A DNA stretch of 64,000 bases from NCBI GenBank assembly GCA_030685235.1, contig MU839122.1, forward strand, positions 267,538 to 331,537, in the 5' to 3' direction. Under the pieces are notes generated by a model. That model did not search any database. It had not been told where the DNA came from and was given only the letters and a program-made list of their open reading frames with translations. Position numbers and translations under genes: made by a program. This stretch comes from Copromyces sp. CBS 386.78 (Eukaryota > Ascomycota > Sordariomycetes > Sordariales > Sordariaceae). This document shows positions 1 through 10,407 of this stretch, piece by piece (the stretch's first letter is position 1; each line of letters opens with the position of its first letter).

Positions 1-1419
1 AACACCAGCAACACCAACACCAACACCAACACCAACACCAAAAGGCAACTCGCCCTCCTAGAAGCCCAACAGCGCCAGCAATCAGTAGAAGCGATGGTTA
101 TGAGCATCGACTACGTTCGCAAGGCGTCTGTACTTGGACGGATCGGGCGGGAACTGCCTGCTTACGGTGCTGTAGCTGATACCATTGATAACATGTCTGA
201 GACGGGGGAAGAGCAGATAATGACGACTCGAGGACCGATCATTGCTGTTGAGGGGCCGAATAAGGATTTGTTGCGGGTTGTTGGAAAGGCGGTGGAGAGG
301 GCATTGGTCAAGTTGGGGGATTGTGAAGTTCGAGCTTGGGTTGGCGAGGGGGATACTTGGGAACGGGAACGGGAACGGGAACGGGAAGGGGGAAGTGGAC
401 AAGGTACCTCTAAGGGGGGGAAGGTAAAGGATGGTGGTGAGAAAGAAGGGAAAGGGGTCACGGTGAAATGTAGCGAGGATGTGGAAATGGGCGACGATAC
501 CGTCATGGCACGCGGCGGCGGTCCATCATCGCCAGCCGAATCCAAATCCAAATCCAGATCCAAATCCAACAACGACAACGACAACGGAAAAGACGGCTCC
601 TCTTCCTCTTCCCCAAAACCTTCCCTTTCCTCCTCCACAACCAAAAACAAAAACAAAAACAAAAACAAAAACCCCTTCCCACGTTACCTCGACCTCATGC
701 TCTCCTGGCATCACAAAGCTTCGGAACTAACCAAATTCGTCACCACGCCGTATTTCTCTCCCTCCTCCTCCTCCTCCTCTTCCTCTTCCCCTTGCCGCTC
801 GGGATCTTCAACTCCAACTCCATTACCACCTTCCTCTCAACACCCACACCCTTCCAGACACCCCTCCCCCTCCCACTCACCCTCACCCCCACCCTCAATC
901 CCTGCCCCTGGCCGCCAAAAACTGCCCAAACTGCCCAAACTGCCCATCGCCCTCCTCCCCCTCGGCTACTCCCTCACTTACTCGGACCGCTTCGCCTGCA
1001 CCATTCCCATCGCCGACGCCTACGCCCCCGTGGACCACTGGCAGTGGATGGCGACCCTTTGGCGAGGGATTGTGGTGCCGGATCTGACGGTGTATGTGAA
1101 GCCCATTACCATTACATCGGAGAGGATGGAGGGATGGGCCCCGGCCCCGGTGGGAGTGGAAGTTAAGGGGGGGAGGTTGATTGTTGTTAGGGTTGTTGTT
1201 CCGTCTGGACATCACATGGAGGAGGCAACCGAGTTGGGTGGTGAGACGGAAAAACAGTTGGCGTTGGAGGTGGGGGAGTGGATTCGGGGTGGACCGTTTG
1301 GAGTGCTGGGGCGGGGAGGGGTGGCGATGGGGGAGAGGGAGACGATGGCGCAGGTTGGGTATGGATATGGATATGGATATGAAAGGGGGCATGATGGATA
1401 TGGTGGTGAGGGTTGGTGA
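1..1419 (+). CDS. 3' part of an unrecognised low-complexity fungal protein
   Basis: The frame is open from the first base of the window, so the 5' end lies outside; the stop is TGA at 1417. The visible 472 residues begin with an Asn-Thr repeat coded by an AACACC microsatellite, then a plausible folded stretch (from MSIDYVRKASVLGRIG to about the segment VVGKAVERALVKLGDCEVRAW). Next come Arg-Glu, Ser-Lys, Asn-Asp and Lys-Asn tracts built on hexanucleotide repeats, a Ser/Pro-rich linker, and a second ordered segment containing PLGYSLTYSDRFACTIPIAD and DHWQWMATLWRGIVVPDLTV. The C-terminus has Tyr-Gly repeats from a GGATAT microsatellite. I do not recognise the family. The two ordered segments, separated by low-complexity spacers, suggest a real but fast-evolving protein. 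Upstream exons cannot be judged. Confidence 0.7.
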   Translation, partial: NTSNTNTNTNTNTKRQLALLEAQQRQQSVEAMVMSIDYVRKASVLGRIGRELPAYGAVADTIDNMSETGEEQIMTTRGPIIAVEGPNKDLLRVVGKAVERALVKLGDCEVRAWVGEGDTWEREREREREGGSGQGTSKGGKVKDGGEKEGKGVTVKCSEDVEMGDDTVMARGGGPSSPAESKSKSRSKSNNDNDNGKDGSSSSSPKPSLSSSTTKNKNKNKNKNPFPRYLDLMLSWHHKASELTKFVTTPYFSPSSSSSSSSSPCRSGSSTPTPLPPSSQHPHPSRHPSPSHSPSPPPSIPAPGRQKLPKLPKLPIALLPLGYSLTYSDRFACTIPIADAYAPVDHWQWMATLWRGIVVPDLTVYVKPITITSERMEGWAPAPVGVEVKGGRLIVVRVVVPSGHHMEEATELGGETEKQLALEVGEWIRGGPFGVLGRGGVAMGERETMAQVGYGYGYGYERGHDGYGGEGW

Positions 1420-2064
1420 TGAGGGTGAAAGTCAGAAAGAAAAAAGCGAAGCGGGAAGTGAAAAGGTTTAGATGGTCGGTGGCTGGATGACGACTGGAGG
1501 GTGCGCAAGTGGGTTGCGAAGGTGCTGGATAGAAATTTAAAATAAACTGGAAAATCAGGTAGACCATATAATGCTCAATCTCTTGGGACGTTCAACTTAT
1601 CCGCCATTTTCATGTCACGGCTTTTGTCGTCGAGTGTCTTGAGAGTGTTTTGCGTTGTTGGTGGAAGGCAAATGAATTGCTTCAGGCCGGCACCGTACAC
1701 AGAGCGCTGTTATTAGTGATGGCGGGTTTCGGTTCTGTTGGCCTAACAAACCTAAGCTAGCGGTGCTTGTAGGCCAAATGTGTTAGTGATCCATGCGCTG
1801 TATACCAGGTCACACTCCAACAATGTTAGTGTCAGATTCTGACCACTGCGCTAAACACCCAAAAATTGGAGCTCCATCGAGTGATGGATTAGTGCCAGAT
1901 CTGTACCCCCTATATTCTGACAGTTAGTTCGCCTAGCGGCTACCGCTACTACCTAGAGGTATGAATCCTTGATAACAAAGGCACCGGCCCAAGCCACACC
2001 CGCGCGAACCTGTAAGCTTCATCAGCACCCCCCCATTGAAGACCTCTGATCCATCTCATCAATC
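1420..2064. other. Intergenic: 3' UTR of the first gene and promoter of the nucleoside hydrolase gene
   Basis: No coding frame of any length or RNA gene was seen. The sequence is of mixed composition with no clear tandem repeats. The last ~100 bases, CA/CT-rich before the ATG at 2065, look like a fungal 5' leader. Confidence 0.5.
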
Positions 2065-3280
2065 ATGACACGACTCCCTTTAGCCCTCGGCTCAGCGGAC
2101 TTGGCCCTCTCCCAAGACCATAACCAGAAACCGAAAAAGAACCTCATCATCGACACCGACCTCTTTAGTGACGTCGAGTAGGTTTCTCCCTCCCTTTCCT
2201 TTCCTCTCTGTCACTCCAACTAACAAACATCATAACAGCGACGCTGGCGCCCTCCTCCTGGCATCCACCTCACCCCACATCAACCTCCTCGGCGTCCTCA
2301 TCAACAAACCCTCCACCTACTCCGTCCTCGCCGCCTCCGCCATCGTGTCTTACTACAAGAAGGCCATCCCCATCGGCGTGTTCCGCCATCCCACCAGCGA
2401 CGGCACCGTGATACCCCTTCCCAATTCCTCCTTTCTCGACGTGGTCTACTGGCACCTAGGCGAGTTTGCTTCCAAAATCGCCTTCCGCTTCGGCTCCCCT
2501 TCTTCGCCTGATTACGTCAAATGCGAAGGGCCAAGCATCCCGTGGGGCCAAGCGGAAGATGCCTGGTCGGCCGTCTCGCTCTACCGAAAGCTGCTCAGCG
2601 GCGCGGATGACTCGAGCGTCACCATCGCTTCCATAGGCTTTCTCGATAACCTGTCCCTTCTTCTCGACTCTGGACCTGATTCCTTTTCGCCCTTGACGGG
2701 GCGACAGTTGATCTTGCGGAAGGTGGCAGAGCTGGTGGTCATGGGCGGGCGGTACCCCGAGGGAAAAAGCTGGAACTTCTTTGGCTCCGACCCTGATATA
2801 CCGCATCGCAACGGCGGGAACGGGCTAGGACTGGGGCCGAGGGGGACGGCGAATGTCATTAATCACTGGCCTACTCCACAGAGAGATGGGTGGAAAGGGA
2901 GAGTGGTGTATGTCGGGGATGAAGTGGGCGGGAACGTCTTGACGGGCGCCGGGTTGGTCAGGGAAGGGCCCAAGGGCGATCCGGTCGGGAGAGCGTATGG
3001 GTATTATGCCTATGGAGAGGCAAGACCGAGCTGGGATCCGGTGGCGGTGTTGTACGCCATGGATGGATTGGGGGAGCTGTTCAAGTATGATGAAGAGTAC
3101 GGGTATGGAAGGAACTGGGTGGATGAGAGGGACGGGTCGAATCGGTGGGTGTGGGATGAGGAGACCAAGAATCAGTTTGTGCTGGCGTTGAAGGCCGATG
3201 ACGAGACGGTTGCGAGCGAGATTGATCACTTGTTTTTGGAGGGAGCGAGGAGTGCGGCCAACCACAGACAGACCACTTGA
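2065..3280 (+). CDS. Inosine/uridine-preferring nucleoside hydrolase family protein
   Basis: Two exons, 2065-2177 and 2239-3280, give 384 residues. The 61-nt intron has donor GTAGGT, branch CTAAC at 2220 and acceptor ACAG. Splicing joins GA to C and restores the family's N-terminal calcium-binding signature, read here as DTDLFSDVDDAGALL. Later landmarks are the ordered segment around VTIASIGFLDNLSLLL, the VVMGGRYPEG strand, and the C-terminal RPSWDPVAVLYA segment carrying the last metal-binding Asp. Family members cleave the N-glycosidic bond of ribonucleosides to ribose and base in purine/pyrimidine salvage; the exact substrate here is unknown. Length is slightly above the usual 310-350 residues. 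The first 26 residues are not a convincing signal peptide, so cytosolic location is likely. The start was chosen because it is the only ATG preceding the DTD motif in frame. Confidence 0.88.
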
Positions 3281-3691
3281 TCGAACCCAGTGCTGGCTTC
3301 CCCGGAGGCAGTTCCCCCTTTGCGACTGTGCCTTCCATGGCCAAGATCAGCCCCAGGCAGGCAAAGATTCGGAACCGCGACTCCCATCGGCATCATGCAA
3401 GTGATCCGCCCCTGTCTACCTATGTATTCTCCACCTAATCCCTTTTCTTGTTTCTTTGTCTTCTCTCTTCAGTTCTGCCGTCTTTGCATTTATTCTCCCT
3501 CGCCTATTGCCTTGACCTTCATACGCCTGATCTTTCTTGCATTGTCTTGGACATTCTACGCCCATCCTCATCACCACGTTAGCTTTCCAACCATTCCTTG
3601 AATTCACCGGCTTCTTCCAGGTAAGATAACCCCCTAACCTTGCAACTCTGTCGGGAATACCACTAACAATTCTGCAGGACAATTCTCAGAA
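3281..3691 (+). other. Intergenic plus 5' leader with an intron (3621-3677)
   Basis: A pyrimidine-rich leader precedes the 2EXR gene. It holds a well-formed 57-nt intron just before the coding start: donor GTAAGA at 3621, branch ACTAAC at 3662 and acceptor GCAG ending at 3677. This intron would lie in the 5' UTR, 14 bases before the ATG at 3692. A functional spliced leader argues that the downstream gene is, or recently was, expressed. Confidence 0.55.
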
Positions 3692-4888
3692 ATGACCACC
3701 CCAACCGAGTTTCACCCCTTTAATCGGCTCCCCTTTGAGCTGAGAGACCAGATCTGGAAGCTCCTCCTCCGACCGCTTGATCGCCCGGGAGCTCACTTCT
3801 TGTACGTCAAGGAACGAAAAAAGAAAGAAAAAGACGCCGGCAAGTTCCAACAATACGATGTCTGCATCACGCCCCTGCGCATGATGTCCCCATATTGGCT
3901 TCACACGTGTGTCGGCGACACGCCCAAGCGGAACCGGTCAATGTTCATGGTCGACAGCGCACTCTGGACAGCCTGCAAGGAGTCACGCGAGCTCATGGAG
4001 AAGGTGTTCCGACCAAAGGTGACCAAGCAATCTACCACGGCCTTTTTCGTTTCGTCCAGTTTGCCATATTCCCCATGTTCCAGTTCGGAGAATGCCTATT
4101 CCAGTTCGGAAACTGCCTCTTCCACCTTGGAAACTGCATCTTCCAGTTCGGAAAATGCCATGACCGTTGTTAAGTCCCGTCATTTCACCGTCTTCCAGAA
4201 TCAGGACCTCTTCATCTACCGAACCCTAAACTGGACATGGTGGCCAGGTTGCTGGTCCAGAGTTGTCAAAGACGGTGACGGTGACCCGCGGGTTTACTTG
4301 AAAAAGCTGGGCCATTCCCAAACACACGTGGCCATCGAGTAGGACGCGGCCTTTCGTGACCCGGGGTACGACATGGCATCGGTTCTCGGCAGCGCCACAG
4401 TGAATCGGGGTTCCATCGTCGGAGGCCGAATCTGGTTCATCGAATACAGCCTCCGGCCGAAGCCCAAGATGGTGATCATTCCCCGTCAACACGTGTTTTA
4501 TGACAATATCGGGGGCCGCTATGTGGAGGTGTGCACGTTCCACAACAAGTTCGACAAGAACAGAGGCCACAGAAACACGGAGATGACGTTCGATGACATT
4601 GCATCGTACAATACTTTGAACCCGGCCGGTGAATTTCCCAAGTTGTACGAGTTTGTCCGGCAAGACATATCGTCGAGAATCTGGGATGATTGGTGCTCGC
4701 AGAACCGCGGCATGGGGTCGTGGCTTCATAACGACCAAAGGGAGTACGCAAAGTTGGGGATTCTCGCCTATTTACCGCCTGGGTCACCCGATCACGATTA
4801 CGACCCGGTTCGCGATGCCCGGAAACTAAAAATACGCCATTACGGGAACGCTACAACGTTAAAACATCATTGGGTCACGCACATATGA
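3692..4888 (+). CDS. 2EXR-domain protein interrupted by one in-frame UAG (codon 217)
   Basis: The N-terminus FHPFNRLPFELRDQIWKLLL is the hallmark of the fungal 2EXR family, F-box-like proteins of unknown function that are numerous in Pezizomycotina. The frame runs 216 codons to TAG at 4340-4342, then stays open in the same frame for 181 codons to TGA at 4886. The part after the stop contains further family-like segments (RIWFIEYSLRPKP, FPKLYEFVRQDISSRIWDDW). The stop follows VAIE, a place where family members typically carry an aromatic residue. Residues 130-157 are a four-copy 7-residue Ser/Glu repeat that looks like a recent minisatellite expansion. Stop-terminated product: 216 residues; read-through product: 398. 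Candidate explanations are a nonsense allele, UAG-to-UGG mRNA editing or read-through. Skipping the stop by splicing looks unlikely, because no GTRNGT donor and branch site flank it. Confidence 0.7.
4078..4161 (+). repeat. In-frame minisatellite, four 21-bp units
   Basis: Units of the type TTCCAGTTCGGAGAATGCC plus two bases start at 4078, 4099, 4120 and 4141. They encode SSSENAY, SSSETAS, STLETAS and SSSENAM. The 21-bp length keeps the 2EXR reading frame. Confidence 0.85.
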
Positions 4889-5475
4889 AGACAGTAACCC
4901 ATTATGAAGGTTCTCAAAGATTGATTTGTGGACAAGAGTACAGCTAGGCAAGGCTCACGAGAAGAACAGAAGGAAGCGGAACTGGTCCAACACAGAACAC
5001 ATTATCATTCGTCTCTTACACTAAGCGTCAGCTGTACCATTCAGTTTTTCATGTAATTATAATTTACCCAGCAGTCCAATAGGTCAGGTAACTTGCAATA
5101 TACTACAAGCGCATGCAAATAGGTTTTCTCTCTCTTTGTCTCCCCCACACCCACACACACAAAAGCATACTATAAAAAGGGTGAATCAAAGAGGAGAAAA
5201 AGGAAAACGCGGCGAAAGGCCCCCAAGTGCATGTACTAACTGACTGCAATTGAAATCGGCCCAGGATAGGACTACTAACCGGCCGGCCGGCTAGTAAACT
5301 AAGTAAGTAATACACGAGCGGGGGGAAGGATAAGTAAGGTACAAGTGACGCTATTGCTTCTTCTTCTTCGCCCTTGGCGTTTCTTGTTATAGATTGAGTT
5401 CTCTTCTTTTATAAAGTACCTAAATACTGAGGTTGTGATAGCGGCAGACGGTATATGTACTAATTGTAGTATACT
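4889..5475. other. Intergenic, no gene seen
   Basis: Mixed sequence after the 2EXR gene. It contains a short GGCCGGCCGGC palindromic run near 5280 and an AAGTAAGTAA stretch. No coding frame or RNA gene is supported. Confidence 0.5.
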
Positions 5476-5572
5476 GTGTGGTATTATGGGGTATTATGTG
5501 GTACTATGTGGTATATGTGGTACTATGTGGTACTATGTGGTACTATGTGGTACTATGTGGTACTATGTGGTA
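5474..5572. repeat. Tandem repeat of a ~10-bp unit (GTACTATGTG)
   Basis: About nine units, the last five nearly perfect and the first ones degenerate (GTATTATGGG, GTATATGTG). The array abuts the polypurine tract on its right. Confidence 0.9.
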
Positions 5573-5573
5573 A

Positions 5574-6230
5574 ATTAGTATTAGGAGAAAGAAGGAGGAG
5601 AAGAGAAGGAGGGGAAAAGAAGGAGGGGAAAAGAAGGAGGAGAAAAGAAGGAGGAGAAGAGATGAGGGAGAAGAGAGGTGGGAGAAAAAAAGGTAGGATA
5701 AGAGAAAGCGGTGAAGAGAAGCGGGAGAAAATAGAGTAAGAGAAAAGAAACGAGAAAAAAAAAATAAGAGAAAAGAAAGTAGGAGAAAAGAAGCGGGAGA
5801 AAAAAAGCGGGAGAAAAGAAGCGAGAAAAAAAAGCAAAGGAAAAAAAACGAGGAAGAAAAGAAAAAAAAAGTAGGAGAAAAGAAGCGGGAGAAAGGAAAG
5901 CGGGAAAAAAGAAGGAAGAAAAATAAGGCAAGATGTCACAGGTTCCTGGTTGTTGTGCCTAGGTGTGCTCAAACCGTGACATGGCTATATAAGCGTGCAT
6001 TCAATGTTCTGTCTAGCGAACAGAACATTGTTCCATCTTTTGGTGGTTTGGCGGTTCTGGGCATTGCACGCCCTAGTCCCGTGACACAAGAGAAGAAAAG
6101 CGGGAGAAGAAAAGCAGGAGAAAAAAAGTAGGAAAAAAGAAGCGGAAGGAAAGAAGTGGGAGAAAAGAAGCGGGAGAAAATAAAGCGGGAGATAATAAGG
6201 CAGGAGAAAAGAAAGCAGAAACTGAAAGAC
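5574..6230. repeat. Polypurine tract (GAGAAAAGAAG-type), split by a small insertion
   Basis: From about 5580 to 5933 and from 6087 to about 6225 the + strand is almost all A and G, in loosely repeating units such as GGAGAAAAGAAG. Pyrimidine interruptions are mostly single T or C bases. The long Phe/Ser/Leu-rich open frames on the minus strand are a by-product of this composition and are not genes. The tract is interrupted by the element at 5934-6086. Confidence 0.85.
5934..6086. mobile_element. Solo-LTR-like element, 153 bp, with 5-bp target duplication
   Basis: The element starts TGTCAC and ends GTGACA, so it has the TG...CA termini and short inverted ends of an LTR. It is flanked by the direct repeat CAAGA (5929-5933 and 6087-6091), the 5-bp target-site duplication expected for retrovirus-type integrases. 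It interrupts an otherwise continuous polypurine tract, so the boundaries are clear. A TATATAA box lies near 5985. It also holds a perfect 10-bp inverted repeat, CAATGTTCTG / CAGAACATTG, at 6002-6011 and 6021-6030. At 153 bp it is small for an LTR, in the range of TRIM elements. A short DNA transposon is the alternative. Confidence 0.65.
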
Positions 6231-6280
6231 ATCATAGTATATCACGCTTTAAAAGAAGCACATGTTAATATAACTACTTG

Positions 6281-6477
6281 TTCCTTAACTCCCAGACTAA
6301 ATCTTTGCGAAGCCGCCGCATTTTGAATGGGTCGATGTAAGCTTCTAACTACCTACTAACACCGACTAGTCTCTGATTGATTCCTTAACTCCTGAATCTC
6401 TACGAAGCCGCCGCATTTTGCATGGTTCGATGTAAGCTTCTACTATAACTACCAACACCGTTACGGTCTCTGATTGA
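6281..6477. repeat. Diverged tandem duplication of a ~100-bp unit
   Basis: Unit 1 (6281-6380) and unit 2 (6381-6477) both start TTCCTTAACTCC, share GAAGCCGCCGCATTTTG and GATGTAAGCTTCTA, and end CTCTGATTGA. They differ by scattered substitutions and small indels, so the duplication is not recent. Confidence 0.85.
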
Positions 6478-6922
6478 TTCAAGTTGCCACTGGAGGAGGG
6501 TACCATATGGATACCTTAGGAGGATTACTCAATATGATTGATAGATAGTGTTTGTAGGTTTCCATAGAAGCTTCCAAGTCTCAGTCAGGCTTTCAGTCCT
6601 TCTCTCTCTTACGGTAGTCTAGGTAATAGCGGGAGACTTGGGCAACCCATACCTCTAATCCTTCCTCTTAAACGATACGATAAAGTTACCGCTCCTAGCG
6701 GCTCAATCTATCTTCTCCCCTCCCTCCACACTATCTTGGTAAAATCACCCACCGTCCACTCCAACTAAACCCCTTCTTTCAAAATATGTACACTACTTTC
6801 ACCAACTACCTCCCTCCCGCCCTCCCCTTGGGAGCTCCCCGTCCAGCTCTCGCCCTCTTAGGGTTTCCCGCCTTCTTCTTCTTATCATCCGCCGGTAAAA
6901 TCCCGGTAGGCTGAGATAAGCC
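6478..6922. other. Intergenic: 3' flank of TAF4
   Basis: No coding frame supported. The segment nearest the TAF4 stop is probably its 3' UTR. Confidence 0.5.
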
Positions 6923-9410
6923 CTACTTAACCTCATCCACCTTTGTCCTCGGCGGCTCATCAAGCCTGGTATACGCCTCCTGAATAGCCCTGACTTCAAT
7001 CCGATCCATCTCCAGCGCCGCCAAGTAATCCCTCAGCTGTATGTTTTTCCCTTGGTCCGCATTCTCTCTCCACATGCCTAGTCGACTCTTTTGGTTCTCC
7101 GATGTCAACTGCTGCGCTTTGTTATCCGCCACCGCTCCTCCTGCCCCTGCGCCACCTTTACCAGCGGGCGTAGAAAGACCATCGCCGCCTAAAGCAGACG
7201 TGCGGGGCGTACTAGCACCTGAACCGCCGCCGCCTCCGCCACCGCCACCGGCGCCGGCGTTCATCCATGAGTAGGACTTGCCCTTTTTGCGACCGAAGCC
7301 GCCCATGATGGCGTTGAGGGTCTGGTTGGCTGAGGCGGTGGACGAGGCTTCGGCTAGCTTGGCGGCTGCGGCGCCTCGCTTCAGCTCCTTCTTGGAGAGA
7401 AGCTTGCCGTCCGCGTCGGCGGTTGTGGGAGTGCCGGGCGCGACGGAGCCGGCGCGGGAACCGGTGCCACCGGCTGCTGTGTCGGGATTTTGACGCTTTT
7501 GGCGTTTGCGGAGACGGGCTTCTTCGAGATTGCGGTCGGCGCGGGCGGTTTCGCGCAGGGCGGTGGTGAGGTTGTGCTTGTTGATGTTGGGGTCGCCGAG
7601 TTTGGCAGCGTCGTAGGAGCCTGTGTAATGCAGTTAGTAGAGTTTTTGGTTTGGGGAAAAGGGAGAAAATCCGTACGCTTCAGGGGGTTCGGCTGAGGAC
7701 CGACGCCAGCGGCGGCTTCCATGCCTTCTTGAATGGCAGCATTAAGCCCCGTCTTCAAAGGCACGGCCACATCAGCCCACACCGCCGGGACCTCTCCACG
7801 GGAAGTCGTCTGGCGGTTAATCGCAATGGTATGCGCAGACTCAATTATCTGCCGGATCCTGTGCTTTGTAGCAATGGACAGCAGGGCTATCTGGTCACTC
7901 AGATATGAATCATGCGGGATCCAGGTGTCGTAGACAGCAACCAGAGCACCACCTTCACCCGTCTTTGTGCTCACCGTGACTTTGGGCTGCATTGACGAAG
8001 GGTCATTGGCTGGTTTGCTCTTGTTGACTGCACTGCCGCCCTTGAGCTCGCTGTTGAGCTCCAGCCCGTACTCCTTGGCAATCTTTTGGGCCTTCCAGTG
8101 CAGCGCGGGCACCTCCAAGAAAGGCGTTTTCATTTCGTTTGCCCTCGTCAGGGCCAACCGATGTGCCGCTTCATCCCAAGCTTTCTTTGCCAACTCCTTC
8201 TCAAACTCCTCCTGGCTCTTGCCGTCCAGAGGTTGCGAGGGCTGGTTGGCCCATCCGGCGCCGTAAAAAGAAGCCTTGCTTCCCGGTGGATTCGCGGGCA
8301 AACCGGTCCTCGCGTCCTGGGAGAAAGATCCGGCATAGTAGTCCGCCAAGGCCTGCTCTTCAGCACGCAAATCAACACCGGTACCAGCCAAAGAGTCCGT
8401 AACATCATATTCAGTTTCCTTTACCGGTCGCTCAACAGGCTTCTGAGGGGGGCCCATAGCACCACCGGCGGGGGTCGTCGGAGCTGGTGGTGGTGGTGGT
8501 GGGCCGATAGGTGCCATAGTAGCCGTCGTATACTGCTGGTTCTGCGTATTCTGGGCGGCCTGGGCCCCCATGGCATGGAGCTGCTGAGGAGTCGAGGGCC
8601 CATGGGCAGACAAATTAGGCGGAGCTAATGATGGCGTTGCCAAGCCAGGTGTCACTGGCCCAGGTGTTGTTGAAGCGGGTTGGACTGGAGGCATGGATAG
8701 CCTACTCTCAGGCATCTGCAAGCCCGCGCCGTGTGAAACAGTAGGACCTGGTCCAGGAGTAGTTGCCGGGGTCGGACCCGGAGAAGGCACAGCCAAGGGT
8801 GTGGATGGCTGAGAAAGGTTTCCGTTTGTGAGGGACTGGTTGTATTGCTGGGCACCGGGCGATTGTGTCGTCGTGAACTTGGGGCTGGCAGCTGGCGGTG
8901 TCGGGGCGGCGGTCGACTGGGGGGTAGTGGCGTAGTTCTGAGGCACGTAAGGCGAGCCCGGCTGAGAGGCAGGACCGGTGCCGGCCTGTGGGCGCTGGTG
9001 GTTCGGCGACATGGAGAATTGGGCTTGAGTGGTGGGCGCCGGGGAGGGTGTGTGCTGGGGACGAGCAAACTGCTGTTGCTGGTGCACTATCTGAGGTTGT
9101 TGCAACTGGGCCTGGGGATGCTGGAGTTGTGGATGATGTTGCTGTTGCTGTTGTTGCGGCTGCTGGATATGCTGCTGAGCATGTTGAGGCTGTTGAGTGT
9201 GTTGCTGCTGTGTTTGAGCTTGTGGGTGCCCTTGCTGATGAATCTGCTGCTGGACACGTTGTTGCTGCAGCTGCTGCGGCTGCTGCTGCTGCTGCGCCGG
9301 CGGTTGTGTCTGTTGTGGGGCATGCTGCTGTTGCAGTTGTTGTTGTTGTTGTTGTTGTTGCAACTGCTGAGGAGGCTGACGAGGCTGAACGTGTTGCTGA
9401 GGTTGGGCGC

Positions 9411-9441
<31 letters not shown>

Positions 9442-9606
9442 TTGTTGCTGAGCATGGGCTTGGGCTTGGGCTTGTTGTTGGGCGAGCATCTGGGCACGTT
9501 GTTGCTGGAGCTGGAACTGTTGCAACTGCGGCGTGACCTGTGGTGGTTGCCCCGCCTGTGGTTGCTGCAACTGAGGCATCTGAGGCTGTTGCGGCGGTTG
9601 CGCCAT
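6923..9606 (-). CDS. TAF4: TFIID subunit TAF4
   Basis: Two exons on the minus strand, 9606-7677 and 7620-6923, give 875 residues. The 56-nt intron has donor GTACGG, branch CTAAC and acceptor ACAG. The start ATG encodes MAQPPQQPQ; the frame is open further upstream but shows no better start. Residues ~1-130 are glutamine-rich (long CAG/CAA runs), and ~130-390 are Pro/Ala/Thr/Ser-rich. From ~405 comes the TAF4 C-terminal domain, with EEQALADYYAGSFSQD, the helical EFEKELAKKAWDEAAHRLAL segment, and SDQIALLSIATKHRIRQIIE, the histone-fold-associated helix that contacts TAF12. After a Gly/Ala linker it closes with the conserved SRLGMWRENADQGK and RDYLAALEMD segments. TAF4 is a core scaffold of TFIID in RNA polymerase II initiation. 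It is divergently oriented to YSH1, sharing about 800 bp of upstream DNA. Confidence 0.9.
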
Positions 9607-10407
9607 GGTCAAGGTGCCCTCGGGGTGGACAGGCGCAAACAAGTCGACGTGTACAAAAACCGTCGAGCAGCTATTCGGCTCAAAGCGAGGCTGGGCTCCC
9701 TGTCCTGCCTCTACGCCTTGTGTCTTCTCCCATGCGTCGGTCGCTCGTGTCAATCGGTCGGTCGATGTATTTTCTCGCTCGCAGTAGTATCGTCGCGGCC
9801 GGCGGTTGATTGTCGCTATTAATTCGCGCGGGGTGGGGGCGACGGTAGGAAGGTGGTGAATCGTATTGTTGGGTGGGTGACTGACTGAGGAAGGTCGAGG
9901 TGTCTTTGACAATGACGAACAATAAAACGAATCGACCAGTTGCTGTCGCTGCCAGCAACAAGCAGCGGCACGAGCTCCACTGAAGGTCGCGTCTGGAGAG
10001 TGAACGGCCCAGTCACGTGTGACCTTGGCAATTACAGTGGGGCTTCTGGCCCTTGACGGGGATTGAAAAGGCTCCCGGCAGGCAACAGCCGCCAACTTCA
10101 ACTCGACCTCACTTCATTGAACAACGACTTGCCATCTGCATCCACATCGCATTCAACCACCATCAACAACACCACATCAAAGCGCCATTCTTATTCACGT
10201 CGCGCGTTCAAAGACCTGTTTGGCTTCTACCATCCAACGAATTATTTTGATTGTCGTGTCTTAATCGCATCAAACCACGCCGCGCCGCCATCCCAACAAT
10301 CACAAATCAGCTGCTTGGAAAGTCGCAAGTATACAGGGCGGCGGTTGGAAAGACAGGGTTCACGCGTGGAATAAACGAAGCAAAGGGACACCGTATACAA
10401 CCAAGCC
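9607..10407. promoter_or_regulatory. Shared divergent promoter region of TAF4 and YSH1
   Basis: About 800 bp between two divergent starts. A GTCACGTG at 10012-10019 matches the Cbf1/E-box consensus (RTCACRTG). The TAF4 side is open in the TAF4 frame but has no conserved content and is read here as 5' UTR. The YSH1 side is CA-rich, as in fungal leaders. Binding is not shown. Confidence 0.4.

Noticed and set aside
5553..6245. Phe/Ser/Leu-rich minus-strand frames, superficially membrane-like
   Set aside because: They arise from the polypurine tract read as its pyrimidine complement and have no start context or domain.
8845..9822. Leu-rich open frame on the plus strand
   Set aside because: It is the antisense reading of the CAG/CAA glutamine tracts of TAF4. 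The same applies to the minus-strand frames at 59252-59893 and 60650-61876 opposite SPT20.
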